64,000 bases of DNA from UPXZ01 sp049840795 (GTDB lineage Bacteria; Bacteroidota; Bacteroidia; Bacteroidales; Paludibacteraceae): positions 186,001 through 250,000 of the forward strand of contig JASGJK010000009.1 in the NCBI GenBank assembly GCA_049840795.1, read 5' to 3'. The translations under genes were made by a program, and so were the position numbers. Numbering within the stretch: the stretch's first letter is position 1; each line of letters opens with the position of its first letter. The notes beneath the pieces were generated by a model. The model saw nothing but the letters and a program-made list of their open reading frames with translations, searched no databases and was not told the origin of the DNA. Shown here in pieces: positions 1-9,255 of the stretch.

Positions 1-1
1 A

Positions 2-2821
2 CTGACTTACGGCTTCACGTTCCAATTTCCAAACGCTGTAAAAACACCTACTGCAAAAGCAAGAGTAGATGTGATGGCGTTTTCCAGTTTGGTCTCAAAC
101 TACACGGTACAGTTAAATAATTCTTCCACCAATCAATATATATCTGTAAGTGCAATAGCGTCGGGAAGCATATACGAATTAGGAAAAGCGGCAAATGCAA
201 TTTTCAGTTTTAAACCAGACAATGATATTCAGACGTTAAAACTTACCTTTGTAAAACCGGATGGAACATCGAGAGGCTATCTAAATTATATTGAGATGAA
301 CGTACGTCGTCAACTTATAATGACGGATAACGTTATGTTTTTCAGAAATGTAGATAGTCTGTATTCTGCTAATTACAGCAATTATAGATTAAGTGGAGCA
401 AACCCTAATATTCAGGTATGGGATATAACCAGTCCGGTTAATATGAAAAGGATGGTTACCTCTTATTCAAACGGATTAATTGAGTTTAAAGATTCAAATG
501 AAACAGTAAAACAATATGTGGCAATTGATCCTACCGCAGGCAGTTCGTTTGCTCAACCAATAGTGGAAGGGGTAGTGCCAAACCAAAATTTACACGGCAT
601 GGAATCGGCAGAGTTAGTAATATTGGCTCATCCAAGATTTTTGACCCAAGCGAATCAATTAGCTGACGCTCATCGGACGAAAGATAATATGAAGGTAAAT
701 GTGGTTACTACGGAGCAAGTGTATAATGAATTTTCGTCCGGAACACCGGATGCCACGGCTTACCGTTGGGTGATGAAAATGTTTTATGACAGGGCGCTAT
801 CGTCTGGAATTAAAGCCAATTTACCCAAATATCTGTTACTTTTCGGAAGAGGTTCTTTTGACAATAGAGACCTGTTAACTGTTTCAAGCGAAAGTTTAGT
901 ACTCACATATCAAGCCGACGAATCTTTACACGCTGTTGATTCATATATTACTGATGACTATTTCGGACTGTTAGACGATGGCGAGGCTACGAACATTAAA
1001 GGTGATTTGATGGATGTAGGAGTGGGGCGCTTCCCTGTACTGACCGAGCAACAAGCATCCGATGTGGTCAATAAAACAATCGGCTATATGAATAATACTC
1101 AAAAAAGTATTTGGAAAAACCAACTCTGTTTCGTAGGTGACGATGGCGGAGACAACAACGGCAATATCCATATGTTTCAGGCTGATAGTATAGCGAGAAT
1201 GATTTACAGAGCCAATAATGGTATTCAATTAAATAAAATATATTTGGATGCTTATAAACAAGAAAAAAATGCAAGTGGAGAAAGTTATCCGTTGGCAAAA
1301 GCAAAGCTGAACAATTTGATACACTCAGGCGTATTTATGCTTAACTATACCGGTCATGCCGGTCCTACAGGATGGGCAAACGAGCAGATATTGACAACCT
1401 ACGATGTAAAGCAGTTGTACAATGATAAACTGCCCATTTGGGTAGCTGCTACTTGTGATTTCGTAGTTATCGATGGGAAAAATCTCTCTGCTGGAGAACA
1501 CGTGCTGCTGAACCCAACAGGAGGTGGTATCGGGATTTTCTCAGCAGCAAGAACTGTTTATTCGGCTAACAATTTCACACTGAACAAGCCATTTTCATGT
1601 AGTCTGTTCAATAAAACCAACGGACAGTATGTGCGCTTGGGTGATGCTTCTAGAATTGCAAAAAATGAACTTAGTAAAAGTGGAGATTCAAACAAACTAT
1701 CTTACGTGTTATTGGCAGACCCTGCATTAAAACTGAATTATCCGGATGAATTTTCAGTAGTCACCAGTATGATAAATGACAAGCAAATAAGCGGTAACGA
1801 TACCTTGAAAGCGCTTTCTGTGGATTCTATCAAAGGATATATTGCGGATTCTGAAGGTAATTTAGTGTCGGACTATAACGGTATTCTTGAAATTAATATA
1901 TATGACAAAAATCAAAAGATAACTACGCTGAATAATCATGCAGATGGTTTTTTAGTTTACGATGACAGACCCAATATTCTTTATTCCGGAAAAGCGAACA
2001 TAAAAAATGGAGTATTTTCATTCAAGTTTATGATACCAAAAGATATCAGATACAACTACGGAACAGGGAGGATAAATTATTATGCAAGCGAATCTACTTC
2101 TAATCGCGAAGCACAAGGATATTTTGAAGACTTTGTTGTTGGTGGTACCAGTAAAAACTTTGATATCAATGATAATGAAGGACCTAACCTAAGTGCATAT
2201 TTAAATTATTCAGGTTTCAAGTCCGGTGATAAGGTGAATGAAACACCGTTGTTTGTAGCAAATGTTGAAGACAAAAATGGAATAAACACAGTGGGTAGCG
2301 GTATTGGTCACGACTTACGGCTTGTTATCGACAGCGACCCAGCATTGTCATATACGTTGAACGATGGCTTCTCCGCGCATACCGATAGCTATACTCAGGG
2401 AACAGTACAGTATAAAATTCCTACGTTATCTGAAGGAAAACACACCTTAACGTTCTACGCTTGGGACCTATTGAACAATTCGTCTTCTATTACCCTTGAC
2501 TTTGAAGTTATAAACGGTTTAACTCCCAATATATTCGAGGTGTCTTGCTATCCGAATCCGGCTAACATTAGTACGAAATTTGTAGTGGTTAATGACAGAC
2601 CCCAGACAGTACTCGAAACAACAGTTGATGTGTATGATTTGGTGGGTAGAAAAATTTGGTCTAAATCACAAAGCTCTGTTGAGAACTTAAATTGGGATTT
2701 AACCGATTTTGGGGGTAAAAAGGTGCAAAGAGGAATTTATTTATATAAAGTTTCAATTAAAACAACGAATAGCAAGCTCACATCCAAAACGAACAAAATA
2801 ATAGTGACGTCGCTACAATAA
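2..2821 (+). CDS. porU: Type IX secretion sortase PorU (5' truncated by window edge)
   Basis: The reading frame is open from base 2, so the N-terminus lies outside the window and the ATG at 71 is internal. PorU is the cell-surface C25 (gingipain-type) cysteine peptidase that removes the C-terminal signal of T9SS cargo and attaches the cargo to A-LPS. The C25 core is visible: the catalytic His lies in NYTGHAGPTGW (codon 1355-1357) and the Cys in AATCDF (codon 1454-1456). The C-terminus is itself a T9SS sorting-type beta domain (YPNPANIS, then VYDLVGRKIW, then GIYLYKVS). It is followed directly by porV, the usual partner order. Identification is strong; only the missing N-terminus limits it. 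Confidence 0.93.
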   Translation: MTYGFTFQFPNAVKTPTAKARVDVMAFSSLVSNYTVQLNNSSTNQYISVSAIASGSIYELGKAANAIFSFKPDNDIQTLKLTFVKPDGTSRGYLNYIEMNVRRQLIMTDNVMFFRNVDSLYSANYSNYRLSGANPNIQVWDITSPVNMKRMVTSYSNGLIEFKDSNETVKQYVAIDPTAGSSFAQPIVEGVVPNQNLHGMESAELVILAHPRFLTQANQLADAHRTKDNMKVNVVTTEQVYNEFSSGTPDATAYRWVMKMFYDRALSSGIKANLPKYLLLFGRGSFDNRDLLTVSSESLVLTYQADESLHAVDSYITDDYFGLLDDGEATNIKGDLMDVGVGRFPVLTEQQASDVVNKTIGYMNNTQKSIWKNQLCFVGDDGGDNNGNIHMFQADSIARMIYRANNGIQLNKIYLDAYKQEKNASGESYPLAKAKLNNLIHSGVFMLNYTGHAGPTGWANEQILTTYDVKQLYNDKLPIWVAATCDFVVIDGKNLSAGEHVLLNPTGGGIGIFSAARTVYSANNFTLNKPFSCSLFNKTNGQYVRLGDASRIAKNELSKSGDSNKLSYVLLADPALKLNYPDEFSVVTSMINDKQISGNDTLKALSVDSIKGYIADSEGNLVSDYNGILEINIYDKNQKITTLNNHADGFLVYDDRPNILYSGKANIKNGVFSFKFMIPKDIRYNYGTGRINYYASESTSNREAQGYFEDFVVGGTSKNFDINDNEGPNLSAYLNYSGFKSGDKVNETPLFVANVEDKNGINTVGSGIGHDLRLVIDSDPALSYTLNDGFSAHTDSYTQGTVQYKIPTLSEGKHTLTFYAWDLLNNSSSITLDFEVINGLTPNIFEVSCYPNPANISTKFVVVNDRPQTVLETTVDVYDLVGRKIWSKSQSSVENLNWDLTDFGGKKVQRGIYLYKVSIKTTNSKLTSKTNKIIVTSLQ

Positions 2822-2921
2822 GAATAATAAAACCACGTTAAAATAGTTAATAATTAAGTTCGGAAAATATCTTTACAGTTGAAAATAGCTATTTGTATTT
2901 TCTGATAAAAAAAGAAAAAAA

Positions 2922-4103
2922 ATGAAAAAGACCTATTTATTTTTAACAACTTTATTTATCTCAATCACAACTCTCGTTGCTCAGCCAACTGCTAATAAGC
3001 AGTTAAATCCGTTGATTACCGGAGTACCATCATTGACGATAACTCCTGATTCCCGCGCTGGAGGTATGGGTGATGTAGGTGCTGCAACTACACCGGATAT
3101 TAATTCTCAATACTGGAATCCGGCAAAATATGCATTTATGGAAAGTACTGCCGGTATCGCCGTTTCTTACACTCCGTGGTTGAGTAAGTTGGTAAGTGAT
3201 ATTAATTTAGGATATTTAGCTGGTTATTACAAATTGGATGAATTTTCTTCGGTAAGCGGTTCATTACGTTATTTCTCATTAGGCGAAATACAACTTACCG
3301 GTGAAAGCCCTGATGAAAATTACGGTACTGCACAGCCTTACGAAATGTCTATTGATGCTGCGTATTCGCGTAAATTATCAGAGAGTTGGTCGGCAGCAGT
3401 CGCTTTCCGTTACATCCGATCCGATTTAAATAATGGAGCAAATGCCGGTGCAGGAGGAGCTACAATGACTCCCGGCAATGCTTTTGCAGCTGATGTGGCT
3501 ACCTATTATAATACATTGATTCCGATGGCAACAGGCGATTCTAAATTAGGATTTGGATTAAATATATCAAATATAGGGTCAAAAATTTCTTATGGGGATA
3601 GTTCCGATCCATTATTTATCCCTACAAATTTACGATTGGGAGGTTCGTTTGAATATCCATTTGATGATTATAATAAAATATCGTTTAGCGCGGATATTAA
3701 TAAATTGTTGGTTCCTACTCCGGTTAAAAAATTGGATAGCGAATCAGACGAAGAATTTGATGCAAGACGAGCAGAATACTACCAAATCTCACCTATTGCC
3801 GGTATCTTCAAGTCTTTTGGTGATGCACCCGGTGGAGCTAAAGAAGAATTACAGGAAATTATGTGGTCAGTGGGAGCTGAGTATGCTTACAACAATCAGT
3901 TCTTTGTACGTGGTGGTTACTTCAATGAAAATCAGTACAAAGGAAATCGTAAATTCTTTACCGCCGGCGTTGGTTTCAAATTGAACGTTTTCCAGTTGGA
4001 TGCTGCTTATATCATTTCCGCCGCGCAATCTAATCCGCTGGATCAAACTTTACGTTTTACTCTCGGTTTTGATTTGGCAGGTTTACAAGATTTGGCAAGA
4101 TAA
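2922..4103 (+). CDS. porV: Type IX secretion outer-membrane protein PorV
   Basis: 393 residues with a clear Sec signal peptide (MKKTYLFLTTLFISITTLVAQ). The mature protein opens with the PorV signature ITPDSRAGGMGDVGAATTPD, continues as an outer-membrane beta-barrel with alternating strands, and ends with an LRFTLGFDLAG-like terminal strand. PorV is the FadL-like barrel that shuttles folded T9SS cargo from the translocon to the PorU attachment complex. It lies 100 bp after porU, so the two probably act in one surface complex and may be co-transcribed. No truncation or odd residues seen. Confidence 0.93.
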   Translation: MKKTYLFLTTLFISITTLVAQPTANKQLNPLITGVPSLTITPDSRAGGMGDVGAATTPDINSQYWNPAKYAFMESTAGIAVSYTPWLSKLVSDINLGYLAGYYKLDEFSSVSGSLRYFSLGEIQLTGESPDENYGTAQPYEMSIDAAYSRKLSESWSAAVAFRYIRSDLNNGANAGAGGATMTPGNAFAADVATYYNTLIPMATGDSKLGFGLNISNIGSKISYGDSSDPLFIPTNLRLGGSFEYPFDDYNKISFSADINKLLVPTPVKKLDSESDEEFDARRAEYYQISPIAGIFKSFGDAPGGAKEELQEIMWSVGAEYAYNNQFFVRGGYFNENQYKGNRKFFTAGVGFKLNVFQLDAAYIISAAQSNPLDQTLRFTLGFDLAGLQDLAR

Positions 4104-4196
4104 GCTTTGTTGCAAGTACAAACTATAAATGGTTGAAATATTTGTAATTCAACCATTTTCCATTTTAAAAGCTCGACAATATTAAAAACTATAAAT

Positions 4197-4688
4197 ATGA
4201 AAATCAGGGTTGGATTTGGTTATGACGTACATGCCTTTACACATAAGAGAGAGTTGTGGCTTGGAGGCATAAAAGTTGATTATACAATGGGACTCAAAGG
4301 ACATTCTGATGCAGATGTACTTGTACACGCTATTTGCGATGCATTACTTGGCGCTGCTAACTTGCGTGATATAGGATACAACTTTCCTGATACCGATAAT
4401 ACATATAAAGATATTGACAGTAAGGTGCTTTTGTCTAAAACGATGGACTTAATCCGAAGTAAGGGATTTGAATTTATGAATACTGATTGTACCGTTTGTG
4501 CGGAGCAACCAAAACTAAATTCCTATATTCCCAAAATGCAGCGCGCGTTAGCCGAAGTCATGAATGTGGATATTGATGATATTTCCATCAAAGCTACTAC
4601 GACCGAAAAACTGGGATTCGTAGGTAAAAAAGAAGGAATTGCAGCTTATGCAACGGTATTAATTCTTAAGCGAGGAACAAACTCATAG
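4197..4688 (+). CDS. ispF: 2-C-methyl-D-erythritol 2,4-cyclodiphosphate synthase
   Basis: 163 residues, normal length for IspF, which cyclises CDP-methylerythritol 2-phosphate in the MEP isoprenoid pathway. The metal ligands are present: Asp10 and His12 in GYDVHAF, and the GHSDADVLVHAICDALLGA block (His36, Asp38). The DIGYNFPDTD block and the TTTEKLGFVGKKEGIAAYA C-terminal active-site region are intact. It follows porV on the same strand, an arrangement I recall from other Bacteroidales. The ATG at 4197 starts exactly at the family N-terminus (MKIRVGFGYDVH). Confidence 0.96.
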   Translation: MKIRVGFGYDVHAFTHKRELWLGGIKVDYTMGLKGHSDADVLVHAICDALLGAANLRDIGYNFPDTDNTYKDIDSKVLLSKTMDLIRSKGFEFMNTDCTVCAEQPKLNSYIPKMQRALAEVMNVDIDDISIKATTTEKLGFVGKKEGIAAYATVLILKRGTNS

Positions 4689-4809
4689 GTATATGTATAC
4701 CGGAGATACATAATATGACATCACGTGTTTAATTATATGAGAAATAGGTTTTATTAAATCAATCCGTAATGCAATGCTACGTAAACAGCCTCTGTTATAT
4801 TTATTTAGA

Positions 4810-5838
4810 CTATATTTCCCATTGCTCTAACGAACCGATAAGCTCATCAAAACTATGAATTTTGGATTTCGCTTTCACTTCATTGATTTGATTTTCCATT
4901 GCATCATTGAACGTTTCATCGGCATAATCTCTTATCACTCCAACAGCGATAGGCATATCGTGACCTTCCATCATTGCCAATTTGAGATGCAAGGTATTAT
5001 CTTCACATCTGGCATCGTGCACCAAAATATCTTTTTCAGTAATACCATTTTCTCCAATAGTTACGGCTTTTAAATTAAATCTATCCAAAATCAATCCTTT
5101 GTTGCGTTCTTTTCCATAAATCATTGGTTTATCGTGTTCGAGAAATATCAGTCGATCGGTTCTGGTTTCTCTTTCTGCAAGCCAGTTATGAGCTCCGTTA
5201 TTAAATATAACGCAGTTCACAAGGCATTCGACTACCGAAGTTCCTTTATGTTTAGCTGCCGCCATAATGGTTTCCTGAGAATTTTTCAAATCGACATCGA
5301 GCAAACGGGCAAAAAAGGTTCCCCGAGCTCCAAATGTAAGCTCTGCCGGACGAAAAGGACGTTCTATGGTTCCGTAAGGAGACGATTTGGTTACAAACCC
5401 CTTTTTAGTTGTAGGAGAAAATTGACCTTTGGTAAGACCGTAAATTTGGTTGTTGAATAACAAAACATTGATGTCTATATTTCGCCTTACACTATGTATA
5501 AAATGGTTTCCACCAATAGCCAAACAATCGCCGTCACCTGTAATCTGCCAAACGGTCAGCTTAGGATTGGCAACTTTCACACCGGTAGCTACCGCCGCCC
5601 CTCTTCCGTGAATGGTGTGAAAACCATAACTATTGATATAATATGGCAAACGCGATGAGCAACCGATACCTGAAATAACAGCCGTATTGTGAGGTGCTAC
5701 ACCCAACTCTGCCATCACTTTCTGCAAACTGTTGATAATTGCATAATCGCCGCAACCCGGACACCAGCGCACATACTGGTCGCTTTTAAAATCCTTTGGT
5801 GCATACTGAACTATATTATTTGCTAATTTGTATTCCAT
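4810..5838 (-). CDS. korB: 2-oxoglutarate:ferredoxin oxidoreductase, beta subunit
   Basis: 342 residues. This is the thiamine-pyrophosphate subunit of a 2-oxoacid:ferredoxin oxidoreductase: N-terminal RWCPGCGDYAIINSLQKV, the TPP/Mg motif GDGDCLAIGGNHFIHSVRRN and LLFNNQIYGLTKGQFSPTT. The subunit carries out reductive or oxidative conversion between 2-oxoglutarate and succinyl-CoA using ferredoxin, typical of anaerobic Bacteroidales with a split TCA cycle. It starts 4 bp after korA ends, so translation is almost certainly coupled. Substrate (2-oxoglutarate rather than pyruvate) is inferred from family resemblance, not proven by sequence. Confidence 0.92.
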   Translation of the reverse strand: MEYKLANNIVQYAPKDFKSDQYVRWCPGCGDYAIINSLQKVMAELGVAPHNTAVISGIGCSSRLPYYINSYGFHTIHGRGAAVATGVKVANPKLTVWQITGDGDCLAIGGNHFIHSVRRNIDINVLLFNNQIYGLTKGQFSPTTKKGFVTKSSPYGTIERPFRPAELTFGARGTFFARLLDVDLKNSQETIMAAAKHKGTSVVECLVNCVIFNNGAHNWLAERETRTDRLIFLEHDKPMIYGKERNKGLILDRFNLKAVTIGENGITEKDILVHDARCEDNTLHLKLAMMEGHDMPIAVGVIRDYADETFNDAMENQINEVKAKSKIHSFDELIGSLEQWEI

Positions 5839-5842
5839 TATA

Positions 5843-7693
5843 TTAGAGATTTAAAATCGTTTCAAATTTTTCAACTAACTCCGATACGGTAAACGGCTGT
5901 CCTTGAACTTTGTTATACTGTAATATCTCAACTCCGGGAACTTTCGAACGCAGGTAGGTAGCAAACTGACCATCGTTCAACTCGCACACCAGCACTTTTT
6001 TATGCTTTTTGAGTACTTCTTGCGTATTTTTTGGGAGCGGATTGATATAGTTGAAATGTGTTACCGCAATGCTTTTTCCTTCCTTGGCAAGCTGGTTCAC
6101 GGCACTAATCAAATGCCCTCGTGTACCTCCCCATCCAACAATCAACAACTCAGCATCGGAATCTCCGTGCACTTTCAATTCAGGTATATATTCACTGATA
6201 TTCTTAATTTTTGCCGCACGGGTATCTACCATCAATTGGTGATTGCCCGGATCGGTAGAAATGCTTCCTTTGAAATAATCTTTTTCCAAACCGCCATTCC
6301 GATGTTCAAAGCCAGGCGTGCCCGGTATAGCCCAGTAGCGTGCTTTTGTTTTTTCATCGCGCGAAGTCACTTTATATCCTTCTGTTCCTTCTTTCACATA
6401 ATGAGGATGAATTTCCGGTAATTGTGCTAATTTAGGTAACTTCCAAAGCGAAGTCCCATTACCCAAAAACGCATCGGTAAGGATAATCACCGGTGTCAGA
6501 TGTTCCAAAGCTATTTTACTTGCCATATAGGTAAAATAAAAACAATCATCGGGTGTTCCGGGCGCTATAACTGCAACCGGGCTCTCACCGTTACGTCCAT
6601 AAAGAGCTTGTAATAAATCGGTCTGCTCTGTTTTTGTGGGCATTCCGGTAGAAGGGCCGCTTCGTTGAACATCGATGATGACCAACGGAAGTTCTGCCAT
6701 TACGGCTAAACCAATAGCTTCTGATTTTAATGCCAATCCGGGTCCTGAGGTATTGGTTGCCGCAAGCGCCCCTGCAAACGAAGCACCCAAAGCTGTTGTA
6801 ACACCGGCAATTTCATCTTCAGCTTGTACCACTTTCACACCTAAATCGCGACGTAAAGAGAGTTCATGCATAACATCAGAAGCCGGCGTAATAGGATAAC
6901 TACCCAAAAAAAGTTGTATGCCGGCTTTTTCGGCGGCGGCAATCAGCCCATAGGCAGTAGCCGTATTTCCTGAAATGCTTGTATAAAGTCCTTTTTCAGT
7001 ATCTTCAGATTTTTCTATTCGATAGGTGGATACCGAAAGGTGTAAATTATGACCGTAGTTGAAACCATCCGTCAACACTTTAATATTGGCTTGTAAAATA
7101 TCCGGTTTTTTCTTAAATTTATTGCCGAGAAAATGAATGGCATCGTCCATCGGACGGTTAAACAACCAGCAGATTAACCCTAACGCAAACATATTCTTGC
7201 TTCTTAACACCGTTTTATTATCTAATCCGAAGCTTTCGAGACTGGTTTGCGTGAGTGTTGAAAGTGGTGTAGGAATAAGTTTTATTGTATTGGAAATGCC
7301 CAACTCTTCAAACGGATTTTCAGTGAGAAAACCGGCTTTTTCAAAATCTGATTTTTGAAAACAATCTTCGTCGAAAATAATTACTCCGTCTTTTTTAACT
7401 CCGCCCGCGTTCACTTTCAATGCAGCCGGATTCATAGCAACAAGTACATCGCAATCGTCGCCCGGAGTGTATATTTTTCCAGAACCTAAATGAACTTGAA
7501 ATCCGGAGACACCTCCTACCGTACCTTGTGGCGCACGTATTTCAGATGGATAGTCGGGAAAAGTCGATATTTCGTTTCCTAAAATTGCTGATATATTGGA
7601 AAAAAGCGTTCCGGTAAGTTGCATTCCATCACCGGAATCACCTGAGAAACGAACTACAACGTTCTCAATATCCTTTACTTGTATGTCTTCCAT
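5843..7693 (-). CDS. korA: 2-oxoglutarate:ferredoxin oxidoreductase, fused gamma-alpha subunit
   Basis: 616 residues. Residues ~1-190 form the gamma domain (FSGDSGDGMQLTGTLFSN near the start, then the DVLVAMNPAAL region). Residues ~220-616 form the alpha domain with the GSYPITPASDVMHEL and DEIAGVTTALGASFAGA motifs and the TPP-domain II interaction surface. The gamma-alpha fusion is the usual form in Bacteroidota. It is the first gene of a korA-korB pair and lies 29 bp downstream of asnS on the same strand, so the three may share a transcript. No frame damage. Confidence 0.93.
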   Translation of the reverse strand: MEDIQVKDIENVVVRFSGDSGDGMQLTGTLFSNISAILGNEISTFPDYPSEIRAPQGTVGGVSGFQVHLGSGKIYTPGDDCDVLVAMNPAALKVNAGGVKKDGVIIFDEDCFQKSDFEKAGFLTENPFEELGISNTIKLIPTPLSTLTQTSLESFGLDNKTVLRSKNMFALGLICWLFNRPMDDAIHFLGNKFKKKPDILQANIKVLTDGFNYGHNLHLSVSTYRIEKSEDTEKGLYTSISGNTATAYGLIAAAEKAGIQLFLGSYPITPASDVMHELSLRRDLGVKVVQAEDEIAGVTTALGASFAGALAATNTSGPGLALKSEAIGLAVMAELPLVIIDVQRSGPSTGMPTKTEQTDLLQALYGRNGESPVAVIAPGTPDDCFYFTYMASKIALEHLTPVIILTDAFLGNGTSLWKLPKLAQLPEIHPHYVKEGTEGYKVTSRDEKTKARYWAIPGTPGFEHRNGGLEKDYFKGSISTDPGNHQLMVDTRAAKIKNISEYIPELKVHGDSDAELLIVGWGGTRGHLISAVNQLAKEGKSIAVTHFNYINPLPKNTQEVLKKHKKVLVCELNDGQFATYLRSKVPGVEILQYNKVQGQPFTVSELVEKFETILNL

Positions 7694-7722
7694 ATTTGTT
7701 AAAATGTAATTTCTTAAAAAAA

Positions 7723-9120
7723 TTAGAACTCCGCATTATTCGGAGTACGTGGAAATGGTATTACATCACGAATGTTAGCCATTCCTGTTACAAAAAGTAA
7801 TAACCTTTCAAAGCCGAGTCCAAATCCGGAGTGCGGTGCACTTCCAAAGCGGCGGGTATCTAAATACCACCATATATCTTTTTCAGGAACGCCCATTTCG
7901 TCTGCTCTGTTTTTCAACTTATTATAATCATCTTCACGTTGCGAACCTCCGATAATTTCGCCTATTTTCGGGAACAAAACATCCATCGCGCGCACGGTTT
8001 TTCCATCATCGTTTTGCTTCATATAAAAAGCTTTTATTTCCTTCGGATAGTTGGTAAGTATAACAGGTTTTTTGAAATATTGTTCAACAAGATATCTTTC
8101 GTGTTCCGACTGTAAATCGGTACCCCATCCTACCGGAAATTCAAATTTATGTCCTTTAGCTACTGCCTCTTCAAGTATTTTAATTCCTTCGGTATAGGCA
8201 AGTCGGACAAAATCATTCTCAGTTACAAATTTCAATCGGTCAATCAGTTCTTTATCGTACATTTCACAAAGAAATTTCAGGTCATCCTGACAATTGTCTA
8301 ATGCCCATTGTACGCAATACTGAATGAAATCCTGCGCTAATTGCATATTTTCTTCAATCTCGTTGAAGGCTACTTCGGGTTCAATCATCCAAAATTCAGA
8401 TAGGTGGCGGGGTGTATTTGAATTTTCGGCTCGAAACGTAGGTCCGAATGTATAAATAGCGCCCAATGCCATAGCGGCTAACTCGCCTTCGAGCTGTCCG
8501 GAAACCGTTAAGCTGGCGTGTTTTCCAAAAAAATCCTGCGAATAATCCACCTTACCCTCTTTTGTTTTCTTAACGTCAGCCAAATTCAGTGTAGTTACCT
8601 GAAACATTTGTCCGGCTCCTTCAGCATCGGAACCGGTGATTACAGGCGTATGAAAGTATAAAAAGCCACGTTCGTGAAAAAATGTATGTATAGCCATTGC
8701 CATGTGATGACGAATGCGAAAAACAGCTCCAAACGTATTTGTACGAGGACGTAAATGCGCTATTTCTCGTAAAAATTCCAGTGTATGACCTTTTTTCTGA
8801 AGTGGATATGTTTCGGGATCGGCGCCACCGTATATTTCAATCTCTTGAGCTTGTATTTCTACATTTTGTCCTGCTCCTTGCGACTCTACTAATTTTCCTG
8901 TTACACTAACACATGCTCCGGTGGTAATGGGCTTTATCGTTTCTTCGTCAAATTTCGAAAAATCAACCACAACCTGGATATTATTGATGGAAGATCCATC
9001 GTTTATGGCAATAAAACTTACGTTTTTGTTCCCTCTCCGAGTTCTTACCCAGCCTTTGATGTTTACTTCCGAGTCAATATTTTTACTTTTTAGCAACTCT
9101 ACGATTCTTGTCCGTACCAT
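7723..9120 (-). CDS. asnS: Asparaginyl-tRNA synthetase
   Basis: 465 residues, standard for bacterial AsnRS. The N-terminal OB-fold anticodon-binding domain (VNIKGWVRTRRGNKNVSFIA) is followed by the class II core: motif 2 in TFRAENSNTPRHLSEFWMIE and motif 3 in GFGLGFERLLLFVTG, ending with the family tail DVIPFPRTPNNAEF. It charges tRNA-Asn directly. A promoter -7 element lies 39 bp upstream of the ATG. Confidence 0.97.
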   Translation of the reverse strand: MVRTRIVELLKSKNIDSEVNIKGWVRTRRGNKNVSFIAINDGSSINNIQVVVDFSKFDEETIKPITTGACVSVTGKLVESQGAGQNVEIQAQEIEIYGGADPETYPLQKKGHTLEFLREIAHLRPRTNTFGAVFRIRHHMAMAIHTFFHERGFLYFHTPVITGSDAEGAGQMFQVTTLNLADVKKTKEGKVDYSQDFFGKHASLTVSGQLEGELAAMALGAIYTFGPTFRAENSNTPRHLSEFWMIEPEVAFNEIEENMQLAQDFIQYCVQWALDNCQDDLKFLCEMYDKELIDRLKFVTENDFVRLAYTEGIKILEEAVAKGHKFEFPVGWGTDLQSEHERYLVEQYFKKPVILTNYPKEIKAFYMKQNDDGKTVRAMDVLFPKIGEIIGGSQREDDYNKLKNRADEMGVPEKDIWWYLDTRRFGSAPHSGFGLGFERLLLFVTGMANIRDVIPFPRTPNNAEF

Positions 9121-9158
9121 ATTCTAAAGACGTATTTATATGTGTGTAAAATAAAATG

Positions 9159-9166
9159 CAAAAGTA
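9159..9166 (-). promoter_or_regulatory. Bacteroidota -7 promoter element of asnS
   Basis: Reads TACTTTTG on the minus strand and matches the TAnnTTTG -7 consensus of the Bacteroidota primary sigma factor. The implied start site is about 7 bp downstream. No good -33 TTTG at 19-21 bp, so the call rests on the -7 element and its location. Confidence 0.5.
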
Positions 9167-9203
9167 ATACTTTTAGTTCAAATGAATATCAAAAATATTA
9201 AAC

Positions 9204-9236
9204 AAAAGGCATCTGTTTTTGCGACAGATGCCTTTT
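9204..9236 (-). terminator. Rho-independent terminator after the gldJ-like gene
   Basis: A perfect 13-bp inverted repeat (AAAAGGCATCTGT / ACAGATGCCTTTT) with a 7-nt loop lies 19 bp past the stop codon of the minus-strand gldJ-like gene. The A/T ends make it usable in both directions, and it separates that gene from asnS. Confidence 0.85.
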
Positions 9237-9255
9237 ACTTATATTTTAATCGTGA

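Noticed and set aside
5134..6421. Plus-strand open frames opposite korA/korB
   Set aside because: Shadows of conserved genes with no recognisable domain or leader.
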